From contig DATDFQ010000029.1 in NCBI GenBank assembly GCA_036522515.1, positions 1 through 54,236 of the forward strand: a DNA stretch of 54,236 nt, in the 5' to 3' direction. Source of the stretch: Bacteroidota bacterium. Its GTDB lineage: Bacteria > Bacteroidota > Ignavibacteria > UBA10030 > SZUA-254. Numbering within the stretch: the stretch's first letter is position 1; every line of letters begins with the position of its first letter. Under the pieces are notes generated by a model, which saw nothing but the letters and a program-made list of their open reading frames with translations, did not search any database and had not been told where the DNA came from. Below are positions 8,274-16,409 of the stretch, one piece after another. Both the position numbers and the translations under genes were made by a program.

Positions 8274-8576
8274 CTATCCTTCGATTCTGAAAATCTCCCG
8301 CCGTCCTGTGTCGATGAGCTCGTGGTAGTTCTTCATGATCTTCTGGAATTTTGGATCCGTCATCGCCTCTTGTGCCTGCTTGCCGAAATCGTCGAGGTTC
8401 TTGACTTCAGATTCCGCCACCACTGTCCAGTAGCGTTCCGCGGAAAGGTCTGTTGACACCCGCATGGACGAAACGTATCCCATTTTTGTCATAAGCTTTG
8501 CCAGGTCCTTGAACTTATCGACCATCGGCTTGACCTGGCCCGGCTTGCAGTGCATTACATCTCGGATGAGGTACAT
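8274..8576 (-). CDS. small dimeric alpha/beta-barrel-like protein
   Basis: A 100-residue protein starting MYLIRDVMHCKPGQVKPMV. The order is beta strand, helix (KPMVDKFKDLAKLMTKMG), strand (VSSMRVST), strand (RYWTVVAESEV), helix, and a C-terminal helix-strand (IFRIEG). This is the beta-alpha-beta-beta-alpha pattern of dimeric ferredoxin-like barrels (NIPSNAP, ABM, EthD-like). Similar proteins are annotated as hypothetical or NIPSNAP-like. The ribosome-binding site AAGGGG is well placed, and a good promoter lies 57 bases upstream (8633-8661). It stands alone as a single-gene transcript. Function is unknown: a stress-response or monooxygenase-like role is possible, but no catalytic residue is evident. 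Confidence 0.75.
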   Translation of the reverse strand: MYLIRDVMHCKPGQVKPMVDKFKDLAKLMTKMGYVSSMRVSTDLSAERYWTVVAESEVKNLDDFGKQAQEAMTDPKFQKIMKNYHELIDTGRREIFRIEG

Positions 8577-8632
8577 GGCGGTCCCCTTTATATGATTTTG
8601 ATTTACGGTGAGGGTTAAGAAACAGGTAGGTA

Positions 8633-8661
8633 AATTTAGTAATTCGGCAAAAAAATGTCAA
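8633..8661 (-). promoter_or_regulatory. sigma-70-type promoter of the small barrel gene
   Basis: On the minus strand, TTGACA (8656-8661) and TAAATT (8633-8638) are separated by exactly 17 bases, giving a perfect -35 and a 4/6 -10. The predicted start near 8626 leaves a leader of about 50 bases with an AAGGGG ribosome-binding site. Repeat A2 begins eight bases upstream of the -35. Confidence 0.6.
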
Positions 8662-8668
8662 CTCAGAT

Positions 8669-8746
8669 TGTCATCCTGAGCGCAGCGAAGGATCTCCGGC
8701 CTCAATCGCATAGATCCTTCGGTCGCTCCGCTCCCTCAGGATGACA
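8669..8746. repeat. family A palindromic element, copy A2
   Basis: A 78-bp element, TGTCATCCTGAG...CTCAGGATGACA, with arms containing GCAGCGAAGGATCT and GATCCTTCGGTCGC around a variable loop. Copy A3 at 47644-47721 is the same length and inverted; the arms match closely and the loops differ. It ends eight bases before the dehydratase stop codon. Confidence 0.88.
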
Positions 8747-8753
8747 CGCCGGT

Positions 8754-9701
8754 TCAGAGTACTTGCTTCAACATCTCCGGCTCCACGTTCCCTCCGCTGA
8801 CTATCGCACAGACCCTCTTTCCGGTCGCCCCGATCGCCCTCTTCATGACCGCCGCGGGTGCGACCGCCCCGGTCGGCTCAACGACGATTTTCATCCTCTG
8901 GGCGAAGAATCTCATCATCGGGGGGATATCCTCGTCCTCGATTGTGATCATATCGTCCACATTCTTGAGGATAATCTCGAAATTGAGCTCCCCGACGGAG
9001 AGCGTGCGCATCCCGTCGGCGATCGTCTTGACGGACGGAAGTTTTACGAGCTTCCGGGAGTGGAACGAGCGGTAACAATCGTCGGCTCCCTTCGTCTCCA
9101 CTCCGATAACCCGGACCCCCGGGAAGAGCGCTTTCGCCGCGATCGAGCATCCGGAGATCAATCCCCCGCCCCCGACCGGAACAACCAGGTAATCGAGCTC
9201 CTTGATGTCCTGAAAAATCTCGAGGGCCGCGGTTCCCTGCCCCGCGATGAGCGTCGGGTCGTTGAACGGATGGACGAGCGTGTAGCCTGATTTCTTGATG
9301 AGTTCGTCGGTGGTGCGCTCCCGGTCGTCTGTTGTGTTGCCGCAGAAGACAATCTCGGCGCCGTAGGATTTTGTCGCCTCGACTTTTCCGGGGACGGAAT
9401 CGTGCGGCATCACGATGACGGCTTTCACGCCGAAGAGTTTGCACGCAAGCGCAACACCCTGTGCATGATTGCCCGACGAGTGGGCGATGACGCCCGCCCG
9501 TTTCTGCTCGGCGGTCAGCGATGCGATCTTGTTGTATGCCCCCCTGAACTTGAACGCCCCCACCCGCTGGAAATTCTCGGCTTTGAAGTAAACTTCGTTG
9601 CCTGAGATGTCGTTGAACGTGCGCGAAGAGAGAAGCGGTGTCTTGTGGACGACGGGACGCAGGACCTTGTATGCGGATTCGATATCGGAGAAGGAGACCA
9701 T
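8754..9701 (-). CDS. threonine/serine dehydratase (or serine racemase), PLP fold-type II
   Basis: The 315-residue enzyme has PLP lysine K51 in GAFKFRGAYNK, the substrate loop SSGNHAQG and the phosphate-binding VGGGGLISG loop. These define the threonine dehydratase/serine racemase group, which converts threonine or serine to 2-oxo acid and ammonia, or epimerises serine. It is shorter than biosynthetic IlvA because there is no C-terminal ACT-like regulatory domain, so isoleucine feedback is not expected. A catabolic dehydratase or racemase is more likely. It is a single gene flanked on both sides by repeat elements (A2 at the 3' end, B2 upstream). Whether it is TdcB-like or a racemase cannot be decided here. 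Confidence 0.88.
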   Translation of the reverse strand: MVSFSDIESAYKVLRPVVHKTPLLSSRTFNDISGNEVYFKAENFQRVGAFKFRGAYNKIASLTAEQKRAGVIAHSSGNHAQGVALACKLFGVKAVIVMPHDSVPGKVEATKSYGAEIVFCGNTTDDRERTTDELIKKSGYTLVHPFNDPTLIAGQGTAALEIFQDIKELDYLVVPVGGGGLISGCSIAAKALFPGVRVIGVETKGADDCYRSFHSRKLVKLPSVKTIADGMRTLSVGELNFEIILKNVDDMITIEDEDIPPMMRFFAQRMKIVVEPTGAVAPAAVMKRAIGATGKRVCAIVSGGNVEPEMLKQVL

Positions 9702-9751
9702 CGCGGCAGATCAATGAGTCAATATTCGCTCGTGTCGCATATTCGTGTTAT

Positions 9752-9833
9752 CTCGTCATCCCGACATGTTTTAGGTCGGGATCTTCCTAAATGCGTTGCA
9801 AGATGCTGACCAGAAGCATGTCAGCATGACGAG
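9752..9833. repeat. family B palindromic element, copy B2
   Basis: An 82-bp element nearly identical to B1 and in the same orientation (CTCGTCAT...ATGACGAG). One right-hand stem base differs (CCAGAAGC for CCTGAAGC). It lies upstream of the dehydratase gene and downstream of the MDR gene, both on the minus strand. Confidence 0.88.
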
Positions 9834-9879
9834 GTGGAGAGAGAATCCGTCAAACTGAAACATTACCGGGCGCCAAGGG

Positions 9880-10920
9880 TCAGATTTCTAATATGATCTT
9901 CCCGCTATTGGCTCTCTCCTGCATGCGCCGCTGGGCGTCGGCGGCCTTGGCAAGCGGAAAGACTTGATCGATAACGGGATGGAGCCGGCGTTTGTCCTTT
10001 CCTCCCTCGAAGAGCTTCAGGACTTCGATCAATTCACCCTTCGTCCCCATCCACGAGCCGAAGATCGTCTGGTGGCGGGCGTAGACGTAGCGGATATCGA
10101 GCTTTGCGGTAAACTCTCCGGTCGCGCCGCAGGTGACGAGCCGGCCCCCCTTCGCAAGCACGGTGATACTCTTTTCAAACACCTCGCCGCCGATATGCTC
10201 GAAGACAATATCGACGCCCTTCTTGTTCGTCATCCGCCGGACCTCCTCGGCGAAATCGACGTTGCGATAGTTGATCAGTTCGTGCGCTCCGAGCTCTTTC
10301 CCTCTCCGCAGTTTTTCGTCAGATCCGGCCGTGGCGATAATCCGCGGTCCGAAGAGCGCCGCGACCTGAATGGCGGCGGAGCCGACTCCGCTTCCGGCGC
10401 CATGAACGAGCACCGTCTCGCCCGGCCTGATCGCGGTGAGCGTGACGAGCATATGCCATGCGGTCAGAAAAACAACCGGTATGGCGGCCGCCTCGTTGAA
10501 ATCCAGTCCCTCCGGAATGGGCACGCAGTTCACCGCCGGGACTTTCACGACCTCGGCGTACGTGCCGTCTTCCCGCACCCCGAGCACGCGATATGAGGGG
10601 CAAATATTATCGCGCCCGCTGAGGCACATCTGGCAATGGCCGCATGAAAGTCCGGGACAAATCAGCACCCGGTCTCCCGGTTTGAGCCAGTCCACGTCGC
10701 TTCCCGCCTCGAGAATCACACCGGAGCCGTCGGAGCCGGGGATGTGCGGGAGGGGAATGTTCCGTTCGCGCGCGCCGTTCGTCACCCAGAGATCGAGGTG
10801 GTTGAGCGCGGCAGCCTTCATCTGAATGAGTGCGTCGCGCGGCCCCGCCGTTGGCGCCGGAGCGTCTTCATATCGGAGAACTTCCGGACCGCCGAATGTG
10901 TGGAAGCGTGCCGCCTTCAT
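9880..10920 (-). CDS. zinc-containing MDR oxidoreductase (quinone oxidoreductase-like)
   Basis: A 346-residue medium-chain dehydrogenase/reductase starting MKAARFHTFGGPEVL. Four cysteines at 93, 96, 99 and 107 form the structural-zinc lobe. The Rossmann motif is GAGSGVGSAAIQ near residue 175. The catalytic-zinc ligands of true alcohol dehydrogenases are not there: the usual GHE is GSD (62-64) and the first ligand region reads NHLD. It is therefore probably a zinc-independent NADPH:quinone or enone reductase that keeps only the structural zinc. The start is nine bases after the pckG stop, so the two are likely co-transcribed. The real substrate is unknown. Confidence 0.85.
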   Translation of the reverse strand: MKAARFHTFGGPEVLRYEDAPAPTAGPRDALIQMKAAALNHLDLWVTNGARERNIPLPHIPGSDGSGVILEAGSDVDWLKPGDRVLICPGLSCGHCQMCLSGRDNICPSYRVLGVREDGTYAEVVKVPAVNCVPIPEGLDFNEAAAIPVVFLTAWHMLVTLTAIRPGETVLVHGAGSGVGSAAIQVAALFGPRIIATAGSDEKLRRGKELGAHELINYRNVDFAEEVRRMTNKKGVDIVFEHIGGEVFEKSITVLAKGGRLVTCGATGEFTAKLDIRYVYARHQTIFGSWMGTKGELIEVLKLFEGGKDKRRLHPVIDQVFPLAKAADAQRRMQERANSGKIILEI

Positions 10921-10929
10921 GGTGGGAAT

Positions 10930-12765
10930 CTATCGTTCGGAAGCGAGTTCCCAGTGGACGGGAGACCGCCAGAGGCTGGAGAGAGTCAATTCACGCATGA
11001 AGATGAACTCTTTCGGGAGCTTGTCATAGAGTCTTGAGAAAAACTCCTCGTGCGAGAGGAGCTCCTTCTTCCAGTCTTCGCTGTTCACCGACATGGCGAG
11101 GTTGAACTTCTCCCTGGAGAACTCTTCGAGCCCGTTCCAGCAGATATCCTCGTATCTCGGCATCCACCCAAGCGGGCTTTCGATCCCGTACCCGTGACCG
11201 CGGGCGCGGTCGACGATCCATTTGAGGATCCGCATGTTTTCGGAGAAGCCCGGCCACAGGAACTTTCCGTTCTCGTCTTTTCGGAACCAGTTCACGGTAA
11301 AGATCCGGGGCGGGTTCGGCAGGTTTCGTCCGAACTGGAGCCAGTGGTTGAAGTAGTCGGCCATGTGGTAGCCGCAGAATGGGAGCATCGCCATCGGATC
11401 CCTTCGGACTTTCCCAAGGTCTCCGGCCGCGGCCGCAGTGGTCTCGGAGCCCATGGTGGCTGCGGCATAGACGCCGAAATTCCAATTCGCGGATTGAAGA
11501 ACGAGGGGCTGGACTCCGCTTCTCCTTCCGCCGAAGACGAATGCGCCGATGGGAACCCCTTTCGGGTCCTCCCAGGCGGAATCTACGATGGGGTTTTGAG
11601 TGGCCGGAGCTGTGAACCGGGCGTTCGGATGCGCGGCCGGACGGCCCGAGCCGGGGGTCCATTCTTCCCCCTGCCAGTCTACGAGCCTGGGCGGCGGGGT
11701 CTCGGTCATCCCCTCCCACCAGACGTCTCCGTCGGGGGTCAGCGCCACGTTCGTGAAAATAGTGTTCGCCCGAATGCACTTCATGGCGTTGGGGTTCGTC
11801 TTGTCTGACATTCCCGGGGCCACGCCGAAATATCCGGCTTCGGGGTTTATCGCGTAAAGTCTGCCGTCCTCGCCCGGCTTGATCCAGGCGATGTCGTCCC
11901 CCACGGTCGTCACCTTCCAGCCGTCAAATGCCTTCGGCGGTATGAGCATCGCAAAATTTGTTTTCCCGCAGGCGCTTGGAAACGCCGCGGCCACATACGT
12001 TTTTTCTCCCTGGGGAGACTCGACGCCGAGGATCAGCATGTGCTCGGCGAGCCATCCCTCGTCTCTGGCCATCGTGGAAGCGATCCTCAGGGCGAAGCAT
12101 TTTTTGCCGAGGAGGGCGTTGCCGCCGTAGCCGCTGCCGAACGACCAGATCGTCCGCTCTTCCGGAAAGTGGACGATGTACTTGTGTTCCTTATTCGAGG
12201 GCCACGGAACGTCCTTTTCTCCCGGTGAGAGCGGCATTCCGACGGAATGGAGGCACGGGACAAAGTCGCCGTCGCCGAGCGCCTCGAGAACTTTCGTCCC
12301 CATCCGCGTCATGATTTTTGTGCTGACCACCACGTAGGGAGAATCCGTAATTTGCACCCCGATGTAGGAGATGTTCGATCCGAGCGGTCCCATGCTGAAG
12401 GGGATGACATACATCGTCCGCCCGCGCATGCAACCGGCGAAGAGCTTGCTCAGAGACGCCTTCATCTCTTTCGGGTTCACCCAGTTGTTCGTCGGCCCGG
12501 CGTCGTCTTTTCTGACGCTGCAAATGAAGGTCCGGTCCTCCACCCTCGCGACGTCGCTCTTGTCCGAACGTGCGAGAAAACTGTTGGGCCGTTTCTTCTC
12601 GTTCAGCCGGATGAAGGTCCCCGACTCGACGAGTTTATTGGAGAGCTCCTCCGATTCTGCCTCGGAGCCATCGCACCAATGGATCGCCGAAGGACGGCAG
12701 AGGAACGAGATCTCGTCCACCCAGGCAAGCAACTTTACATTCTTGACGCTATTTCGAGAAAGCAT
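10930..12765 (-). CDS. pckG: phosphoenolpyruvate carboxykinase, GTP-dependent
   Basis: The 611-residue enzyme converts oxaloacetate and GTP to phosphoenolpyruvate, CO2 and GDP, the first committed step of gluconeogenesis. The P-loop is FPSACGKTN with the reactive cysteine C266 and K268-T269. [19 protein letters not shown], the [10 protein letters not shown] metal-binding stretch and VFGGRR with its conserved arginine pair are also present. Length matches the GTP-type family (about 600-620), unlike the shorter ATP-type enzyme. It suggests growth on organic or amino acids, consistent with the peptide and amino-acid transporters nearby. The MDR gene follows after nine bases. A candidate promoter is at 12825-12853. 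Confidence 0.97.
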   Translation of the reverse strand: MLSRNSVKNVKLLAWVDEISFLCRPSAIHWCDGSEAESEELSNKLVESGTFIRLNEKKRPNSFLARSDKSDVARVEDRTFICSVRKDDAGPTNNWVNPKEMKASLSKLFAGCMRGRTMYVIPFSMGPLGSNISYIGVQITDSPYVVVSTKIMTRMGTKVLEALGDGDFVPCLHSVGMPLSPGEKDVPWPSNKEHKYIVHFPEERTIWSFGSGYGGNALLGKKCFALRIASTMARDEGWLAEHMLILGVESPQGEKTYVAAAFPSACGKTNFAMLIPPKAFDGWKVTTVGDDIAWIKPGEDGRLYAINPEAGYFGVAPGMSDKTNPNAMKCIRANTIFTNVALTPDGDVWWEGMTETPPPRLVDWQGEEWTPGSGRPAAHPNARFTAPATQNPIVDSAWEDPKGVPIGAFVFGGRRSGVQPLVLQSANWNFGVYAAATMGSETTAAAAGDLGKVRRDPMAMLPFCGYHMADYFNHWLQFGRNLPNPPRIFTVNWFRKDENGKFLWPGFSENMRILKWIVDRARGHGYGIESPLGWMPRYEDICWNGLEEFSREKFNLAMSVNSEDWKKELLSHEEFFSRLYDKLPKEFIFMRELTLSSLWRSPVHWELASER

Positions 12766-12824
12766 GTGCGGGAGCCTTCGGGAATCGTAAAAGTGAGCTG
12801 AAATTTGGAACCGGAAAGCGACTC

Positions 12825-12853
12825 AAGATACGGAAAAAAAGACGGATGAACAA
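12825..12853 (-). promoter_or_regulatory. candidate promoter of pckG
   Basis: On the minus strand TTGTTC (12848-12853) and TATCTT (12825-12830) are 17 bases apart, with a T-rich spacer. The same -10, TATCTT, at the same spacing precedes the Nudix gene at 51090. The leader would be about 50 bases. Confidence 0.4.
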
Positions 12854-12859
12854 CAAACC

Positions 12860-12888
12860 TTGCTTCTCATAACTCCTTTAAGTACTTT
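12860..12888 (+). promoter_or_regulatory. candidate promoter of the POT transporter gene
   Basis: TTGCTT (12860-12865) and TACTTT (12883-12888) are 17 bases apart, back to back with the pckG promoter in a 174-bp divergent region. TACTTT also fits the TAnnTTTG-like -7 element of Bacteroidota. A small palindrome (CTTTAAGTACTTTAAAAG) covers the -10. Confidence 0.35.
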
Positions 12889-12939
12889 AAAAGACGATAA
12901 TTAGGCTACTATTGAAGTACACCGGGAAGAGTTTAGACC

Positions 12940-14445
12940 ATGAGTGACGAAAGCCGGGCTGCCGCCGGGATCGCGCCGAGCGAAAAAACATTTCTCGGCC
13001 ATCCCCGGGGACTCGCGACGCTCTTTGCCACCGAGATGTGGGAACGGTTCAGTTACTATGGCATGCGCGCTCTCCTCATCCTCTACATGACTGCGGATGC
13101 GACGAAGGGCGGTTTGCAGTTTGACGTTCCGACCGCCGGCTCGATCTACGGAATGTACACGGCGATGGTCTACATGACAGGCCTCCCCGGCGGATGGATT
13201 GCCGACAGGTTTCTCGGGCAACGAAAGGCGGTTCTCTTCGGCGGCATTATCATCGCCCTCGGCCATTTCAGCATGGCGTTTCACGGCAACTGGTTTTTCT
13301 TCCAGGGCCTCGTGCTCATCGTCCTCGGAACGGGACTTCTCAAACCGAATATCAGCACGATGGTGGGAGCGCTCTACTCCGAGACCGATTCCCGCCGTGA
13401 TGCCGGATTCTCCATCTTCTATGTGGGCATAAATCTGGGCGCCCTGATCTCCCCCATCGTTTGCGGTTATCTGGGGCAAAAGGTCGACTGGCACTACGGG
13501 TTCGCTGCGGCGGGTATCGGGATGACGCTCGGGCTCATTCAGTATGTGCGGGGCGGGAAGTATCTCGGCCAGGCCGGATTGCATCCGCCGGGCAGCCATC
13601 AAACGGAGAACCACGCGCGGCACAAGCTACAATTCATGAAGGCGGCCGGGGGGTTGATTGGCGTGATCGCGCTGATTCTGGTTCTGAACATGTCCGGGGT
13701 CCTCAATATTACGGTATCCGGCCTGAGCAAGACATTGGGAACGGTCATACTCCTGATGCCGGTTCTATACTTCGTCTGGGTCTTCGTCAAGGGAGAGTGG
13801 ACGAGCGTCGAACGGAAGCGTATTGCTGTCGTCGCGATTCTCTTTCTGTTCACCGTGCTCTTCTGGTCCGCATTTGAGCAGGCCGGTTCGACACTCAATC
13901 TCTTCGCGGACCGCCTGACGGACAATCACTTTTTAGGTTTCGCGTTCCCATCAAGCTGGTTGCAGTCGGTGAACTCGCTCTTCCTCGTTATCTTTGCGGG
14001 AGTCTTTGCCGCCATCTGGGTCAAGCTCGGCAAGCGGGAGCCTTCGAGCCCTGCAAAGTTTGCCCTCGGACTCTTTTTTGTCGGCCTCGGCTATCTCATT
14101 CTCTCATGGGGGGCTCACCTCTCCGGCCCGGAGCAGGCGCGCGTCAGCCCGATGTGGCTCGTGGCGGTCTACCTCTGTCACACGGTCGGGGAACTCTGCC
14201 TCAGTCCGGTCGGACTCAGTACCGTGACCAAGCTCGCGCCCCAGCGAATCGCGGGCCAGATGATGGGAATCTGGTTCCTCACGATTGCTCTGGGTAATTA
14301 TATCGGCGGCCAGGTGGCCGGGCTCTTTGAAACGATGCCGCTGCCGACCCTCTTTCTCACGATTTTTGGAACGACCGGTGTGGCAGCGCTCATCCTCGCA
14401 TTTCTTGTCAAGCCGATTCGGAAACTTATGGGCGGTGTCCATTAG
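12940..14445 (+). CDS. POT/PTR2 family proton-dependent oligopeptide transporter
   Basis: A 501-residue membrane protein with about 12-14 transmembrane helices. The family-defining E32-x-x-E35-R36-F motif is present as EMWERFSYYG, and the PTR2 signature FYVGINLGALISPIVCG follows near residue 165. LLKPNISTMVG before it is also typical. POT proteins import di- and tripeptides with protons across the inner membrane. An insertion with two extra helices in the middle (about 230-300) is normal for bacterial members. It is 21 bases upstream of the Nramp-Usp gene, which may be co-transcribed. A peptide-import role fits the secreted peptidases in the central operon. Confidence 0.95.
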   Translation: MSDESRAAAGIAPSEKTFLGHPRGLATLFATEMWERFSYYGMRALLILYMTADATKGGLQFDVPTAGSIYGMYTAMVYMTGLPGGWIADRFLGQRKAVLFGGIIIALGHFSMAFHGNWFFFQGLVLIVLGTGLLKPNISTMVGALYSETDSRRDAGFSIFYVGINLGALISPIVCGYLGQKVDWHYGFAAAGIGMTLGLIQYVRGGKYLGQAGLHPPGSHQTENHARHKLQFMKAAGGLIGVIALILVLNMSGVLNITVSGLSKTLGTVILLMPVLYFVWVFVKGEWTSVERKRIAVVAILFLFTVLFWSAFEQAGSTLNLFADRLTDNHFLGFAFPSSWLQSVNSLFLVIFAGVFAAIWVKLGKREPSSPAKFALGLFFVGLGYLILSWGAHLSGPEQARVSPMWLVAVYLCHTVGELCLSPVGLSTVTKLAPQRIAGQMMGIWFLTIALGNYIGGQVAGLFETMPLPTLFLTIFGTTGVAALILAFLVKPIRKLMGGVH

Positions 14446-14466
14446 GGAGGCGGCGACCAGGTTGTA

Positions 14467-16335
14467 ATGCACTTCACCCCTGACAAATCGAGCGTTTCTC
14501 TCTCCGAGGTTCACCGGTCGGTTCCGGTCCCTTCCCACTTCGGAGTCGTCCGGAAGATGTTTGCGTTCGCGGGCCCGGCTTATCTGGTCAGCGTAGGGTA
14601 TATGGACCCCGGCAACTGGGCCACAGACCTCGAGGGAGGAGCGAGGTTCGGATATCAGCTCGTCTGGGTGTTGCTGATGTCGAACCTGATGGCGATCCTC
14701 CTCCAGACGCTCTCCGCGAGGATGGGCATCGTAACGGGGCGGGATCTCGCCCAGTCGTGCCGCGACCGGTATCCCGCTCCGATCGCATTCGCGCTCTGGG
14801 TCTTATGCGAAATCGCGATCGCCGCCTGCGACCTCGCCGAGGTTCTCGGCACCGCGATCGGCCTGAACCTTCTCTTCAAGGTGCCCCTCCTCTACGGCGT
14901 GATTATCACCGGATTCGATACGATGTTGTTCCTCGTGATCCAGAATCTCGGCATCAGGAAGATGGAAGCCTTCATCCTGATCCTGATCACGACCATCGGC
15001 ATCTGCTTTTCCATTGAGATGTTTCTTTCCCATCCCGTTTGGTCTGAGGCTGCGGCCGGCCTCGTGCCCCGCCTGAGCGCCGACAGCCTGTTTGTGGCGA
15101 TCGGCATCCTCGGCGCCACGGTGATGCCGCACAATCTTTATCTTCACTCGGCCCTTGTTCAAACCCGCGATGTCGGTCAAACGCCCGAAGGCAAGCGGAC
15201 CGCCTGCAAGTACAATCTCATCGATACCGCCGTTGCGCTTAATGCGGCGCTCTTTGTGAATGCCGCGATTTTGATGGTTTCGGCCGCGGTGTTCTTCAAG
15301 AACGGGGTCGTCGTCACCCAGATACAACAGGCGCATCAGCTTCTCACACCCTTGCTGGGAACAACCCTCGCGAGCACGCTCTTTGCGGTTGCCCTGATTT
15401 CATCCGGCCAGAGTTCGACGCTCACAGGCACGCTCGCCGGCCAGATCGTGATGGAAGGATTTCTCAGGTTTAAGATCCGGCCGATCCTGCGCCGCCTCAT
15501 CACAAGGCTCATCGCGATCGTCCCGGCCGTCGTCGTGATCGGCACCCGCGGGGAGGAAGGATCGTACGGCCTGCTCATTCTGAGCCAGGTAATCCTCAGC
15601 CTTCAGCTCCCGTTTGCGGTCATACCCCTGATTCAGATGACGAGCGAAAAGGGGAGAATGGGCGAATTTACCAATAAGACCTGGGTTAAGATCCTCGCCT
15701 GGATCACGGCCGTCATCATCGTCGGCCTGAACACCAAACTTGTGTTCGGGGCGATTTCAGACTGGATTGCCGACGCGGGTCCGAATGCGTTCTGGATCTG
15801 GGTCACGGTGGTGCCGATTGCAATCGGATGTGCCCTGCTGCTCGTCTACCTTTCAGTTCCCGAGTCGTGGCGCAGGAAAAAGGCCGCGCCGCGCGCCGCG
15901 GCTCCTGTCGTGCTGACGGAGCAAAAGTACTCGCGGATCGGAGTCGCGGTCGATTACGGGGCGATCGACGCGAAGGTTCTCTCCCACGCGCAAACGCTCG
16001 CGCATCAGCACAAGGCGGAGCTCTTTCTCTTCCACATTGTGGAAGGAGTGAGCGGGCAGTTATACGGAAAGGATGCATATGACGATGAGGCGAGAAACGA
16101 TGCGGAGCAACTTGAAGGAATCGCCAAACAACTTGAAAAGGCGGGTATCAAATCAACTCCCGCGCTGGGGTTCGGGCGGGTGCCGGAGCAACTTGTCCGG
16201 CTTGCGGAGGAACACCATATAGATTTGCTCGTCATGGGAGGCCACCGCCACCGCGGGCTGATGGATCTTATCCTCGGTGCGACGGTTTCGAAAGTCAGAC
16301 ACCGCTTGTCGATCCCCGTGCTGGTGGTGCAGTAA
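14467..16335 (+). CDS. Nramp-family divalent metal transporter with C-terminal universal stress (UspA) domain
   Basis: The 622-residue protein has an Nramp domain (about 30-460, some 11 helices) with the metal-binding D47-P48-G49-N50 on helix 1 and M220-P-H-N on helix 6. A linker rich in Lys, Arg and Ala is followed by a complete UspA domain (487-622: YSRIGVAVDYGAID near its start and VMGGHRHRG...LGATVSKV at its end, the ATP-binding region). Nramp proteins import Mn(II) or Fe(II) with protons; the Usp part may bind ATP and gate or report on transport. Most MntH proteins are about 410-450 residues, so the fusion is an addition. The start follows a GGGAGG site with long spacing. No mntR or Fur-like site was recognised upstream. 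Confidence 0.93.
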   Translation: MHFTPDKSSVSLSEVHRSVPVPSHFGVVRKMFAFAGPAYLVSVGYMDPGNWATDLEGGARFGYQLVWVLLMSNLMAILLQTLSARMGIVTGRDLAQSCRDRYPAPIAFALWVLCEIAIAACDLAEVLGTAIGLNLLFKVPLLYGVIITGFDTMLFLVIQNLGIRKMEAFILILITTIGICFSIEMFLSHPVWSEAAAGLVPRLSADSLFVAIGILGATVMPHNLYLHSALVQTRDVGQTPEGKRTACKYNLIDTAVALNAALFVNAAILMVSAAVFFKNGVVVTQIQQAHQLLTPLLGTTLASTLFAVALISSGQSSTLTGTLAGQIVMEGFLRFKIRPILRRLITRLIAIVPAVVVIGTRGEEGSYGLLILSQVILSLQLPFAVIPLIQMTSEKGRMGEFTNKTWVKILAWITAVIIVGLNTKLVFGAISDWIADAGPNAFWIWVTVVPIAIGCALLLVYLSVPESWRRKKAAPRAAAPVVLTEQKYSRIGVAVDYGAIDAKVLSHAQTLAHQHKAELFLFHIVEGVSGQLYGKDAYDDEARNDAEQLEGIAKQLEKAGIKSTPALGFGRVPEQLVRLAEEHHIDLLVMGGHRHRGLMDLILGATVSKVRHRLSIPVLVVQ

Positions 16336-16409
16336 GGAGCCCGACATCTGGACTTCGATATAAAAAGGAGGATTACGCCAATCATATTCACACATTCAGG
16401 AGAACCGAT

